NCBI RefSeq assembly: GCF_036226665.1
Contig: NZ_CP109007.1
Span: 2,830,501 to 2,894,500, forward strand
DNA length: 64,000 nucleotides
Source of the DNA: Streptomyces sp. NBC_00691
Lineage (GTDB): Bacteria > Actinomycetota > Actinomycetes > Streptomycetales > Streptomycetaceae
Direction: 5' to 3'
In this document: piece after piece, positions 48,201 to 58,556 of the stretch
Layout: each line of letters begins with the position of its first letter
How positions within the stretch are numbered: the first letter of the stretch is position 1
Position numbers and translations under genes: made by a program
Notes under the pieces: generated by a model
What the model was told of the DNA's origin: nothing
Seen by the model: only the letters and a program-made list of their open reading frames with translations
The model's database searches: none

Positions 48201-49352
48201 TCAGCTCTTCGGCGTGACGCCGCAGAACTCGGCCTCCAGCACGGCGGTGCTGTCACCCGTCCAGTCGGCGTTGAAGTTCATGGCGAGGGAGTGCCCGCCG
48301 TCGCGGGTGGCGTGGGCCTCGGAGGAGGAACCGTGGATGCCGCCGCCGTGACCCCAGATCTCCTTTCCGCAGCTCAGCTTCTGCTTCATCAGCCCGAGCC
48401 CGTACCCGGTCCCGGGGAGTTCGGGCGACACCTGGACGGTGGTGGTCATCTCCTTCAGTTCGGCCTTCGGAAGCAGTCGGCCCTTGAGCAGGGCGCGGTA
48501 GAAGGTCTGGAGGTCGTTGGAGTCGGAGATCATCTCGCCGGCCGCGTAGGCGATGGTGGGGCTCAGCCGGCTGACGTCGTGGACCGGCGCGCCCGGGTCG
48601 GCGGAGAGCGTGGACCAGGCCGGGGAGCTCGGCCTCGGCATCCGCACATCGGTGCCGGGGACGCTCGTGGCGCGGAGCTTGAGCGGCTTGATGATGCGGT
48701 TCTCGACCGCCTTGCCGTAGGGACGTCCGGTGACCTTCTCGATCACCATCCCGGCGAGCACGTAGTTGGTGTTGGAGTAGTTCCAGTCGGTGCCGGGGGC
48801 GAAGTCCGGGGCATGGGTCATGGCGATGTCGACGAGCCGGCGCGGGGTCCACCGGTCGTAGCGGTGCTCCAGGAAGCCGGGGCCGAAGATCTTCTCCTGG
48901 AAGCCGGGGTCGGAGGTGACGCTGTAGACCCCGCTGGTGTGGTTGAGCAGCTGGCGGACGGTGATCCTGCGGCCGTCGTGGCCGTTGCCCCGGACGACAC
49001 CGGGGAGCCACTTCTCGACCGGGTCGTCGAGGTCGAGCCGGCCCTCGGCCTGGAGCTGGAGGAGGACGGTGGCGGTGAAGGTCTTGGTGATGGATCCGAC
49101 GCGGAAGCGGTCGTCGCCGCCGCGCTCGCCGGCCGTGCCGGTCCAGTCGCCGCGGCCGTCCCGCGCCTGGGCGACGGCACCGGGCACCCCCGCGTCGACG
49201 GCGGCCTGCAGCGCCGCGCGGGTGGCGGTGTGGTCACGCGCCGGGGCCGTCGGAGCGGACGCCGCCAGGGCCGGGGTGGCGAGCGCCGTGGCGGTGAGTC
49301 CGGCGACCAGGACGGCTGCGAGGACGGTGCGGGTCGTGCGTACGGCTGACAT
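48201..49352 (-). CDS. Secreted serine hydrolase (beta-lactamase / D-Ala-D-Ala carboxypeptidase family, class C fold)
   Basis: 383 residues. Sec signal peptide (residues 1-31, TVLAAVLVAGLTATALATPALA). Catalytic SxxK in VGSITKTFTATV, YxN in DWNYSNTNYV, and HGG near the end (WGHGGGIHG), the usual triad of serine beta-lactamase-like esterases and DD-peptidases. Two Cys (LSCGKE, EFCGVT) near the end could pair. ATG 49352 with GGGGAG upstream. Convergent with the AbiEi-like gene, with only four bases between them. Confidence 0.92.
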   Translation of the reverse strand: MSAVRTTRTVLAAVLVAGLTATALATPALAASAPTAPARDHTATRAALQAAVDAGVPGAVAQARDGRGDWTGTAGERGGDDRFRVGSITKTFTATVLLQLQAEGRLDLDDPVEKWLPGVVRGNGHDGRRITVRQLLNHTSGVYSVTSDPGFQEKIFGPGFLEHRYDRWTPRRLVDIAMTHAPDFAPGTDWNYSNTNYVLAGMVIEKVTGRPYGKAVENRIIKPLKLRATSVPGTDVRMPRPSSPAWSTLSADPGAPVHDVSRLSPTIAYAAGEMISDSNDLQTFYRALLKGRLLPKAELKEMTTTVQVSPELPGTGYGLGLMKQKLSCGKEIWGHGGGIHGSSSEAHATRDGGHSLAMNFNADWTGDSTAVLEAEFCGVTPKS

Positions 49353-49510
49353 GCGGGCTCCCCTGAGACTCTGCCGCGGTGCGTGTACTGCGGTCGGCGG
49401 TGAGGACCGCGGGGCACTGCGGGAGGGTTGAGCGGGGTCGCACCGGTTGAGCGGTTTCCGGCCGATCTTCCGCCGTACGTCCGGTCCTCGGCCGTACGGT
49501 CCTCCGGTCC

Positions 49511-49978
49511 TCAGGTCATCGAGGGATCCGCGAGCCGGGAGCGGCCGGCCGGGGGCCGCTCCCGCCACAGGTCGAGGCCGATGTCGACGAGGCCGACGCG
49601 GGGCAGGCCGGGAACGGTGTCGAGGGGGTGCCAGGCGGCCAGGTCGGTGGAACCGCCGGTCTCGTTGCGCAGCGCGCCGCCGGTGATCCGGGCCTCGTAG
49701 ACGATCCGGAGGCCCTGGAAGTCTCCGGGGCCCCCGAGGCGGCGCAGCCAGCCGCGGCGGATGGAGTCGATACCGAGGAGGGCGGTGGGCTCGGCGAGAT
49801 AGCCCGTCTCCTCCTCCACCTCGCGGACCACGGTGGCCACGGGCTCCTCGCCGTGGTCCATGCCGCCGCCCGGCAGCGTCCACCGCTTGGTGCCGTCCTT
49901 CGCCACCCATCGGGCCAGCAGCAGCTGTCCGTCCCGTACGCACACGGCGTAGGCCGCCACCCTCAACTCCTGCTTCAT
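49511..49978 (-). CDS. NUDIX hydrolase
   Basis: 155 residues. NUDIX box GGGMDHGEEPVATVVREVEEETG fits Gx5Ex7REUxEExGU. N-terminal RVAAYAVCVRDGQLLLAR. Substrate cannot be assigned from sequence (nucleotide or sugar-nucleotide diphosphate). It begins nine bases after the HPP gene stop and probably shares its transcript. Confidence 0.92.
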   Translation of the reverse strand: MKQELRVAAYAVCVRDGQLLLARWVAKDGTKRWTLPGGGMDHGEEPVATVVREVEEETGYLAEPTALLGIDSIRRGWLRRLGGPGDFQGLRIVYEARITGGALRNETGGSTDLAAWHPLDTVPGLPRVGLVDIGLDLWRERPPAGRSRLADPSMT

Positions 49979-49987
49979 GGAAAGAGG

Positions 49988-50587
49988 TTAGAACCAGTAC
50001 GCGGGGTACGTCCGGCCGGTGACACGGGCGGCTCCGAGGCCGACGGCGACGAGCAGGAGGCAGGCGAGCGCGAGAAGGCCGAGAAACGACCAGAAGGGAG
50101 GCGCGGTGAGGGCGACGATCACGGCGGTGGCGGCGGCGGGCGAGTGCGGGGTCCGGGCCAGCGTCATCACGCCCAGGGCGAGACCGCCGGCGACGGCGGC
50201 GCCCCAGAGGCCGGGCCCGGCCACGGTCAGCACGGCGAAGCCGGTGAGGGCGGAGAGCAGCTGGCCGCCGACGACCGAGCGCGGCTGGGACAGCGGCAGG
50301 TCGGGGGCGCCGGCGACCAGGGCCATGCTCGCGGCGAGCGGCGGGACGAGCAGGGGCTGATCGAGCGCGGTCCCGACGGCGACCAGGAGGAGCAGGGCGG
50401 CGACGCTCCCCGCGGTGGAGCCGAGGAGGATCCGGGGCCGGGGGCGCGGGGGCGGGCCGGGGCGTCGGGGCGGGACCGCGGCTGCCGCCGGAATCGCGGA
50501 GGGGGCGGTTCCGGCGGCGGTCCCGGTCTCGGTCTCGGTCTCGGTCTCGGTGGGCAGGGTGTTCTCGGGGGCCGGGGTGGTGGTCAC
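49988..50587 (-). CDS. HPP family transmembrane protein
   Basis: 199 residues. N-terminal 55 residues are Pro/Thr/Glu-rich, including a TETETETETG run coded by six-base repeats. Then about five membrane helices with the HPP-family features LLVPPLAASMALV and TPHSPAAATAVIVAL. Related proteins have been linked to nitrite transport in plastids and cyanobacteria; here the role is unknown. GTG 50587 follows GAGGAC. It lies between the NUDIX and PNPOx-like genes on one strand. Confidence 0.85.
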   Translation of the reverse strand: MTTTPAPENTLPTETETETETGTAAGTAPSAIPAAAAVPPRRPGPPPRPRPRILLGSTAGSVAALLLLVAVGTALDQPLLVPPLAASMALVAGAPDLPLSQPRSVVGGQLLSALTGFAVLTVAGPGLWGAAVAGGLALGVMTLARTPHSPAAATAVIVALTAPPFWSFLGLLALACLLLVAVGLGAARVTGRTYPAYWF

Positions 50588-50679
50588 GGAGCGGTCCTCG
50601 GGGTCGGGTCGGCGGGTGGACGGGAGCGTGGGGCAGCGGGCCGGGGCGGGTCCGAGGGCCGCGCCGGTGGGGCGTGCCG

Positions 50680-51588
50680 TCAGGCCGCGGCCGGGTTGGC
50701 CGGGGAGTACTCCGGGGGCGACCAGCGCAGCGGGCTGCCGGCCGGGGTCTCGGCGGTGCGCTCGACACGGAAGCGGACGACGCGTCCCCCGGGGCCGTAC
50801 TCGGTGTGGGCGAGACCGCTGAGCTGCAGGGTCGCCCCGGTCTCCCAGTCGAGGAAGAGCAGCCCCGCGCGCCCGTCGGACTCCAGGTTCCCCAGGGTCA
50901 GGAACATCGCGTTGCCCGGGTAGTCGCGCCAGCTGAGCTCGCGGGGCCCGTCGGCCCGGACGAACCCGGGGTTGCCCCCGCGATGGCTGGTGTCGACCCC
51001 GTCGGACGCGACGCTGGCCACGAAGAAGGTGTCCGCCGCCCGGACGTGGCGCAGCTGGGCGGGGGTGAGCTCCTCGCCGTGCCGGACGGTGCCGGTTCCG
51101 GGACGGGTGGGATCGGAGCCGTACCACTCTCTCTTCTGGAGGTATTTCGGGCAGTTGGAGAACACCTGCTCGGCCTCGATCGTGAAGCCGCGCGCGCTGG
51201 GGCGGGCGGTGCCGTTGAGGCGCATGCGGCGGCGGGTGCGGGGGTCGAGGGCGAGGGTGCCGACGGGCGTGCCGTCGGGGGTGATCGCGTCGGCGAGCGG
51301 GTCGTACGCGGGGACGCCGCCGGCGACGGAGACGGTGTGCGGGCCGGTGGCGCGGGTGAAGCCGGGCGCGCCGGTGAGCAGGCTCGCCCAGACGCGGCCG
51401 CCGTGGTCCGCCGCGCCGATCATCAGCATCGGCTGGGCCTCCAGGAAGGCGGCGGCGACGGGGCGGATGCCGGGGGTGATGGAGCGGGCCACGTGTTCGG
51501 CCGACTCCCGCACGCCGACGCGGGCCTGGACCGCCCGGGAGCCTCGGTGGTAGGCGGGCGGCACGGGGTGCGGGGTATGGGCTCGCAT
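50680..51588 (-). CDS. Pyridoxamine 5'-phosphate oxidase-fold flavin/heme-type protein
   Basis: 302 residues with the split-barrel fold typical of FMN- or F420-binding PNPOx-like proteins (PMLMIGAADHGGRVWASLLTG, and TFFVASVASDGVDTSHRGGNPGFV). The segment YPGNAMFLTLGNLESDGRAGLLFLDWETG is also typical. Ligand and substrate not assignable. Start ATG with AAGGAGGAA upstream. Divergent from the CGNR regulator, whose putative operators overlap its promoter region. Confidence 0.88.
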   Translation of the reverse strand: MRAHTPHPVPPAYHRGSRAVQARVGVRESAEHVARSITPGIRPVAAAFLEAQPMLMIGAADHGGRVWASLLTGAPGFTRATGPHTVSVAGGVPAYDPLADAITPDGTPVGTLALDPRTRRRMRLNGTARPSARGFTIEAEQVFSNCPKYLQKREWYGSDPTRPGTGTVRHGEELTPAQLRHVRAADTFFVASVASDGVDTSHRGGNPGFVRADGPRELSWRDYPGNAMFLTLGNLESDGRAGLLFLDWETGATLQLSGLAHTEYGPGGRVVRFRVERTAETPAGSPLRWSPPEYSPANPAAA

Positions 51589-51639
51589 GGCGGTTCCTCC
51601 TTGGGGTGCGGGTCCGTTCCTGGTGCGACCGACCTCTTC

Positions 51640-51717
51640 GAGCTAACCTCTCAATTCCACTTTAGTGGTTAGTCACGACGAGCGTCAACCGCTCACGTAC
51701 TCTTGAGGGGTTAGTTC
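51640..51717. promoter_or_regulatory. Triple GGTTAG-type motif between the PNPOx-like and CGNR genes
   Basis: Three copies of a T(T)nAGnGGTTAG motif: TTGAGAGGTTAGCTC on the minus strand (51640-51654), TTTAGTGGTTAGTC on the plus strand (51661-51674), and TTGAGGGGTTAGTTC on the plus strand (51703-51717). A minus-strand -35 TTGACG (51683-51688) and TAAAGT with an 18-base spacer would be a PNPOx promoter; the second copy overlaps its -10. Probably operators of the CGNR regulator. Confidence 0.65.
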
Positions 51718-51737
51718 AATCGAGAAGGGTTCCCGTC

Positions 51738-53403
<1,666 letters not shown>

Positions 53404-53417
53404 CACCCCGGAACGGT

Positions 53418-53455
53418 ACGAGGGCGGTCATCCGGGGACGGGTGACCGCCCTCGT
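53418..53455 (+). terminator. Terminator after asd
   Basis: 13-bp perfect stem (53418-53430 with 53443-53455) and a 12-base loop, 15 bases past the stop. Confidence 0.85.
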
Positions 53456-53565
53456 GCGTTCGCCGCGGGAAACGCCCCGTGTTCGCCCTGGGAAATGTCT
53501 CGTGCGCTGCCGACACACCCCGTGGAAGGATGGGCCAAACATCACAAAACCGAGGAGTTGACCGG

Positions 53566-56142
53566 GTGCCTGGCACAAACCTGACCCGTGAAGAGGCGCA
53601 GCAGCGGGCGGCGCTGCTCACCGTGGACGCGTACGAGGTCGAACTCGACCTCTCCGGTGCGCAGGAGGGCGGCACCTACCGGTCCGTCACCACCGTCCGC
53701 TTCGATTCCGCCGAGGCCGGTGCCTCGACCTTCATCGACCTCGTCGCCCCCGCCGTCCACGAGGTCGTGCTGAACGGCCACTCGCTGGACGTCGCCGCCG
53801 TCTTCCGCGACTCGCGGATCGCGCTGGCCCACCTCGTCGCGGGCCGCAACGAGCTGAAGGTCGTCGCCGACTGCGCGTACACCAACACCGGTGAGGGTCT
53901 GCACCGCTTCGTCGACCCTGTCGACGACCAGGCGTATCTCTACACCCAGTTCGAGGTGCCGGACGCGCGTCGCGTCTTCGCCTCGTTCGAGCAGCCCGAC
54001 CTCAAGGCGACCTTCCAGTTCACCGTGAAGGCGCCGACGGGCTGGAAGGTCATCTCCAACTCGCCGACCCCGGAGCCCAAGGACGACCTCTGGGTCTTCG
54101 AGCCGACGCCGCGGATCTCCACGTACATCACCGCGCTGATCGTCGGCCCGTACCACTCGGTGCACTCCTCGTACGAGAAGGACGGGCAGAGCGTCCCGCT
54201 CGGCATCTACTGCCGTCCGTCGCTCGCCGAGTTCCTCGACGCGGACCACATCTTCGACGTCACGCGCCAGGGCTTCGACTGGTTCCAGGAGAAGTTCGCG
54301 TACGACTACCCGTTCGCGAAGTACGACCAGCTCTTCGTGCCGGAGTTCAACGCGGGCGCCATGGAGAACGCGGGTGCGGTCACCATCCGCGACCAGTACG
54401 TCTTCCGCTCCAAGGTGACGGACGCCGCGTACGAGCGGCGCGCCGAGACGATCCTGCACGAGCTCGCCCACATGTGGTTCGGCGACCTCGTGACGATGGA
54501 GTGGTGGAACGACCTCTGGCTGAACGAGTCGTTCGCCACCTACACCTCCGTCGCCTGCCAGGCCTCGGTGGCCGGCACCCGCTGGCCCAACGCCTGGACG
54601 ACCTTCGCCAACGCGGAGAAGACCTGGGCCTACCGCCAGGACCAGCTGCCCTCCACGCACCCGATCATGGCCGAGATCAACGACCTGGAGGACGTGCTCG
54701 TCAACTTCGACGGGATCACGTACGCCAAGGGCGCCTCGGTCCTGAAGCAGCTCGTCGCCTACGTCGGCCAGGACGAGTTCTTCAAGGGCGTCCAGGCCTA
54801 CTTCCAGGCCCACGCCTTCGGCAACACCCGCCTCTCCGACCTCCTCGGCGCGCTGGAGGAGACCTCCGGGCGCGACCTCAAGACCTGGTCGAAGGCGTGG
54901 CTGGAGACGGCCGGCATCAACATCCTCCGCCCGGAGATCGAGACCGACGAGAGCGGCTCGATCACCTCCTTCGCCGTCAAGCAGGAGGCGCCCGCGCTCC
55001 CCGCCGGCGCCAAGGGCGAGGCCGTGCTGCGCCCGCACCGGATCGCGATCGGCTTCTACGACCTCGACGCGGCGGGCAAGCTGGTCCGCACCGAGCGCCT
55101 CGAACTCGACATCGAGGCCGCCGGGCTGACGGCCGTCCCGCAGCTCGTGGGCAAGGCCCGTCCGGCGGTCGTCCTCCTCAACGACGACGACCTGTCGTAC
55201 GCCAAGGTCCGCCTCGACGAGGTGTCCCTGAAGAACGTCACCGCGCACCTCGGCGACTTCGCCGAGTCCCTGCCCCGCGCCCTGTGCTGGGCCTCGGCCT
55301 GGGACATGACCCGCGACGGCGAGCTGGCCACCCGCGACTACCTGGAGCTCGTGCTCTCCGGTGTCGCCAAGGAGTCCGACATCGGCGTCGTCCAGTCGCT
55401 CCAGGGCCAGGTCAAGGCCGCCCTGGAGATGTACGCGGCGCCGGAGTGGCGCGAGGCCGGGCTGGCCCGCTGGACCGAGGCCACCCTCGCGCACCTGCAG
55501 GCGTCCGCGCCCGCGAGCGACCACCAGCTGGCGTGGGCGCGCGCCTTCGCGGCGACCGCCCGCACCCCGCAGCAGCTGGACCTGCTCGCGGCCCTCCTGG
55601 AGGGCCGCGAGAGCGTCGAGGGTCTGGCGGTCGACACCGAGCTGCGCTGGGCGTTCGTCCAGCGGCTCGCGGCCACCGGCGTCTACGACGAGTCGGAGAT
55701 CGCGGGCGAGCTGGAGCGCGACCGCACCGCGGCGGGCGAGCGCCACGCGGCCACCGCGCGCGCGGCCCGCCCGACGGAGGCGGCGAAGGCGGAGGCCTGG
55801 GCTTCGGTCGTCGAGGACGACAAGCTGACGAACGCCGTGCAGGAGGCCGTGATCGGCGGCTTCGTGCAGGCCGACCAGCGCGAGCTGCTCGCCCCGTACA
55901 CGGCGAAGTACTTCGCGTCGGTCAAGGGCGTCTCGGAGACGCGCAGCCACGAGATCGTCCAGCAGATCGTGGTCGGTCTCTACCCGAGCCTCCAGGTGTC
56001 GCAGGAGACCCTGGACGCGACGGACGCCTGGATCGCCGAGCACGACCCGGCCCCGGCGCTGCGCCGTCTGGTGACGGAGAGCCGCGCGGGCGTCGAGCGT
56101 GCGCTCCGGGCGCGGGCGGCGGACGCGGCGGCGGCGAAGTAG
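53566..56142 (+). CDS. pepN: Aminopeptidase N (M1 family), paralogue 2
   Basis: 858 residues. GAMEN in FNAGAMENAGAVTIRD; zinc site His298-Glu299 with His302 and Glu321 (HELAHMWFGD, LWLNESF). GTG 53566 with GAGGAG upstream. Closely similar to the first paralogue over the catalytic half; both lack a signal peptide. Keeping two full-length copies 7 kb apart suggests different specificity or regulation. Confidence 0.96.
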   Translation: MPGTNLTREEAQQRAALLTVDAYEVELDLSGAQEGGTYRSVTTVRFDSAEAGASTFIDLVAPAVHEVVLNGHSLDVAAVFRDSRIALAHLVAGRNELKVVADCAYTNTGEGLHRFVDPVDDQAYLYTQFEVPDARRVFASFEQPDLKATFQFTVKAPTGWKVISNSPTPEPKDDLWVFEPTPRISTYITALIVGPYHSVHSSYEKDGQSVPLGIYCRPSLAEFLDADHIFDVTRQGFDWFQEKFAYDYPFAKYDQLFVPEFNAGAMENAGAVTIRDQYVFRSKVTDAAYERRAETILHELAHMWFGDLVTMEWWNDLWLNESFATYTSVACQASVAGTRWPNAWTTFANAEKTWAYRQDQLPSTHPIMAEINDLEDVLVNFDGITYAKGASVLKQLVAYVGQDEFFKGVQAYFQAHAFGNTRLSDLLGALEETSGRDLKTWSKAWLETAGINILRPEIETDESGSITSFAVKQEAPALPAGAKGEAVLRPHRIAIGFYDLDAAGKLVRTERLELDIEAAGLTAVPQLVGKARPAVVLLNDDDLSYAKVRLDEVSLKNVTAHLGDFAESLPRALCWASAWDMTRDGELATRDYLELVLSGVAKESDIGVVQSLQGQVKAALEMYAAPEWREAGLARWTEATLAHLQASAPASDHQLAWARAFAATARTPQQLDLLAALLEGRESVEGLAVDTELRWAFVQRLAATGVYDESEIAGELERDRTAAGERHAATARAARPTEAAKAEAWASVVEDDKLTNAVQEAVIGGFVQADQRELLAPYTAKYFASVKGVSETRSHEIVQQIVVGLYPSLQVSQETLDATDAWIAEHDPAPALRRLVTESRAGVERALRARAADAAAAK

Positions 56143-56159
56143 GCACCCCGCGGAAGCAG

Positions 56160-56190
56160 GGGGCCCCGGACCGTGCCGGTCCGGGGCCCC
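56160..56190 (+). terminator. Terminator after pepN paralogue 2
   Basis: 13-bp perfect GC stem with a 5-base loop, 17 bases past the stop, followed by a T-containing stretch on the plus strand. Confidence 0.88.
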
Positions 56191-56320
56191 TTCGGCGTAT
56201 CGGCGCTCCGCCGGTCCGGCACGCGCGGACCGGCGGAGGACCGGCCGTGAGGTCCGCCCGGCGGGCGGGCGTCGGCGCGCTGCCGCTCCGCCGGGCGGAA
56301 GTGCGGGGACGGGGCCGCGC

Positions 56321-57457
56321 TCAGCCGCCGAGCGCCGTGAACCGGGCGCGCAGGTCGGCCGCGCCCTGCTCGGTCAGCGCCCCGTGCAGCCGCATCCGGG
56401 CGACGCCGCCGTCGGGGAAGGCGTCGAGGCGGACATGGGTGACGACGGCCTGGGCGGGCAGCTTGAAGCGGTGCAGGGTGTCGGGCTGGAGCCTGGTGCG
56501 GGGGATGATCTCGAACCACTCCGCGCCGCCGGAGGGATCGCCGTTGCATCCCTGGAGGGCGACCCAGCCGGCCGAGTTGCCCTTGAGGTAGGCGGTGTCG
56601 ATCTCGACGGCGCGGACGGCGCCCTGCGCGGCGAGCCGGAAGCGCACCCAGTCGTTGGTGCCGCGCACCCGGCGGCGGCGGTTCTCCCAGCCGTCGTCCA
56701 TCTTGCGGGAGGTGCCGGGCAGGATGATCTGGGTCGGCGAGGAGTAGAACCTGTCCGAGGCGTCCTCGTACGAACCGCCGTTGAGTACGGAGATCAGGTC
56801 GAGGGTGCCGAGGAGCTCCAGCCACTCGGGGTCGGGCACGACCTCGCCGTGGACGCGGAGGCGGGCGATGCCGCCGTCGGGGTGCTGGCAGACGCGGAGA
56901 TGGGTCCAGCGGCGCTCGGCGGTGACGGTGAAGCCGTTCGCGGCGTGGCCCCGGACGGGGGTCGGCGGCACGAGCTCCTCCCACGGGGCTTCCAGCAGCT
57001 CCGCGGGGCTCGGCGTGCCCTCCACCGAGGTGGCCTGGATGCTCACGCGCTGCGGGTAGTTGCCGCGGAAGTGGGCGGTGTCGACGATGATCCCGCGGAT
57101 CACGCCGGGGGCGCCGAGGCGGACGATCGCCCAGTCGTGGTCCCCCGGGGCGGGGAAGACGTTCTCGGCGTCGGCGCCGCGGCGGCGACGTGTCTCCCAG
57201 CCGTCCATGATCTTGCCCTTGTGACCGAAGTGCTCGGGGTCGAAGACGGCCCGCTCACGGACGAGGAGGTTCTCCCGCTCGGCGAAGAACTCGTCGTTCG
57301 CGGCGACGACGCCGGCGCCGAGACGCCGGTCGGCGAGGTCGACCAGCTCGGTGAAGGAGAAGTCACCGGTCCGGTAGTCGGCGTACGGGTCGCCACCGGA
57401 GTACGGGGCGGCGTCGTTGGCGTGCGGGTCCTGGTCCTGGCTCGTCTCGAAGGTCAT
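56321..57457 (-). CDS. alc: Allantoicase
   Basis: 378 residues. It hydrolyses allantoate to ureidoglycolate and urea in purine (urate/allantoin) breakdown. Two homologous jelly-roll halves: GKIMDGWETRRRRG with DHDWAIVRLG in the first, and RKMDDGWENRRRR with NDWVRFRLAAQG in the second. ATG 57457 (MTFETSQDQD) chosen; an in-frame ATG at 57493 would lie inside the probable promoter motif. Allantoinase is not encoded nearby, unusual for this pathway. The bipartite motif at 57487-57529 ties it to the EamA-lysR pair. Confidence 0.93.
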   Translation of the reverse strand: MTFETSQDQDPHANDAAPYSGGDPYADYRTGDFSFTELVDLADRRLGAGVVAANDEFFAERENLLVRERAVFDPEHFGHKGKIMDGWETRRRRGADAENVFPAPGDHDWAIVRLGAPGVIRGIIVDTAHFRGNYPQRVSIQATSVEGTPSPAELLEAPWEELVPPTPVRGHAANGFTVTAERRWTHLRVCQHPDGGIARLRVHGEVVPDPEWLELLGTLDLISVLNGGSYEDASDRFYSSPTQIILPGTSRKMDDGWENRRRRVRGTNDWVRFRLAAQGAVRAVEIDTAYLKGNSAGWVALQGCNGDPSGGAEWFEIIPRTRLQPDTLHRFKLPAQAVVTHVRLDAFPDGGVARMRLHGALTEQGAADLRARFTALGG

Positions 57458-57486
57458 GCGTCGACTGTGCGCCCCGGGACCTGGTG

Positions 57487-57529
57487 GGTCCATCGAATGT
57501 TTTCGATGGACATCTTCAGTTCTGCTGAA
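57487..57529 (-). promoter_or_regulatory. Bipartite operator/promoter motif before allantoicase
   Basis: GGTCCATCGAA (57487-57497), 17 bases, then TTCAG-TTCTG-CTGAA (57515-57529). The same elements with the same 17-base gap occur before the EamA gene at 59512-59554. On the transcribed (minus) strand the inverted repeat comes first and TTCGATGGACC ends 29 bases before the start codon. A second inverted pair, TCCATCGAA-TGTT-TTCGATGGA (57489-57510), overlaps it. Probably LysR binding plus promoter. Confidence 0.7.
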
Positions 57530-57546
57530 CGATGGAGCGGTGCGAC

Positions 57547-57627
57547 CGGGTGCGCGGCGACAGGGGTCGGCCCGTCCTGCACAGCGCGAGGGGTCAGCCC
57601 CGCCGCACGGCGCGAGGGGTCAGCCCT
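57547..57627. repeat. Tandem repeat containing the lysR stop codon
   Basis: Three copies of a 26- to 27-base unit; minus-strand copies begin GGGCTGACCCCTCGCGC, with the lysR TGA at 57620-57622, a second TGA at 57594-57596 and a decayed CGA at 57567-57569. Confidence 0.8.
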
Positions 57628-58546
57628 GCTGGACGGTCTCCCGTTGGGCGGCCGCCTGCCGGAGCGCCCCCAGCACCCGTGCCACCGCCGGCCCCTCCTC
57701 CGCCCCGCGTCGTACCGCCGCGACGACATGGCGGCGCGGCTGGTCGGCGGCGAGGACGCGCATCACGACCCCGGCACCGCCCCGGCGTTCCGCGGAGGCC
57801 ATCCGGGGGACCAGGGCGATCCCCATCCCGGCCTCGACCATGGCGAGGATCGCGGTCCAGCCGGAAGCGCTGTGGGCCTGCTCGGGCACGAAGCCGGCGG
57901 CCTCGCAGGCGGCGGTGGTGATCTCCGACCAGGGGCCCGAGCCGCCGAAGATCCAGGGCTCGGCGGCGAGGTCGGCGAGCCGCAGGCCGGGCGCGTCGGC
58001 ATGCGGGTGCCCGGCGGGCAGGGCCACGTCGAGGGGGTCGGCGAGCAGCGGGACCCGGCTGAACTTGGGATCGCGCGCGGAGGGCGCGTGGGCGGCGAGC
58101 GAGAGCGCCAGATCCACCTCTCCGGCCGAGAGCAGCTCGTACGCCTCCGCCGCCTCGGCCTCCCGGATCCGGACGTCGAGCCCGGGGTGCGCGGCGCGCA
58201 GTTGCCGTACCGCGGGCACGACGAGCGCGGGCACGGCCGTGGAGAACGCCGCGACCCGCACCTCTCCGGCCTCGCCCCGCAGATAGCCGTCGAGTTCGGC
58301 GTCGGCGCGCTCCAGCTGGGCGAAGACCACCTCCGCGTGCCGCAGCACCAGGTGGGCGGCGTCGGTGAGCCGGACACGGCGGCCCTGGGCCTCGAGGACC
58401 CGGACGCCGAGCTGCTTGGCGAGGTTGGTGAGCTGCTGCGACACGGCCGAGGGGGTCATGAGCAGCGCCTCCGCGGTGGCGGTGACGGTGCCGCGGTCCC
58501 GGAGAGTGCGGAGGATCTGGAGCTTCTTGATGTCCCACTCGGTCAT
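57620..58546 (-). CDS. LysR-family transcriptional regulator
   Basis: 308 residues. N-terminal winged helix (MTEWDIKKLQILRTLRDRGTVTATAEALLMTPSAVSQQLTNL) and a LysR substrate-binding domain (RVAAFSTAVPALVVP). It starts 10 bases after the EamA gene stop, so it is co-transcribed with it. The effector is unknown; the shared motif before alc and the EamA gene suggests it controls both, possibly sensing a purine breakdown product or an exported compound. Confidence 0.93.
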   Translation of the reverse strand: MTEWDIKKLQILRTLRDRGTVTATAEALLMTPSAVSQQLTNLAKQLGVRVLEAQGRRVRLTDAAHLVLRHAEVVFAQLERADAELDGYLRGEAGEVRVAAFSTAVPALVVPAVRQLRAAHPGLDVRIREAEAAEAYELLSAGEVDLALSLAAHAPSARDPKFSRVPLLADPLDVALPAGHPHADAPGLRLADLAAEPWIFGGSGPWSEITTAACEAAGFVPEQAHSASGWTAILAMVEAGMGIALVPRMASAERRGGAGVVMRVLAADQPRRHVVAAVRRGAEEGPAVARVLGALRQAAAQRETVQQG

Positions 58547-58556
58547 GGGGCGCAAC

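Noticed and set aside
57458..57493. Upstream ATG of allantoicase at 57493
   Set aside because: It lies inside the probable promoter motif and adds residues without family support.
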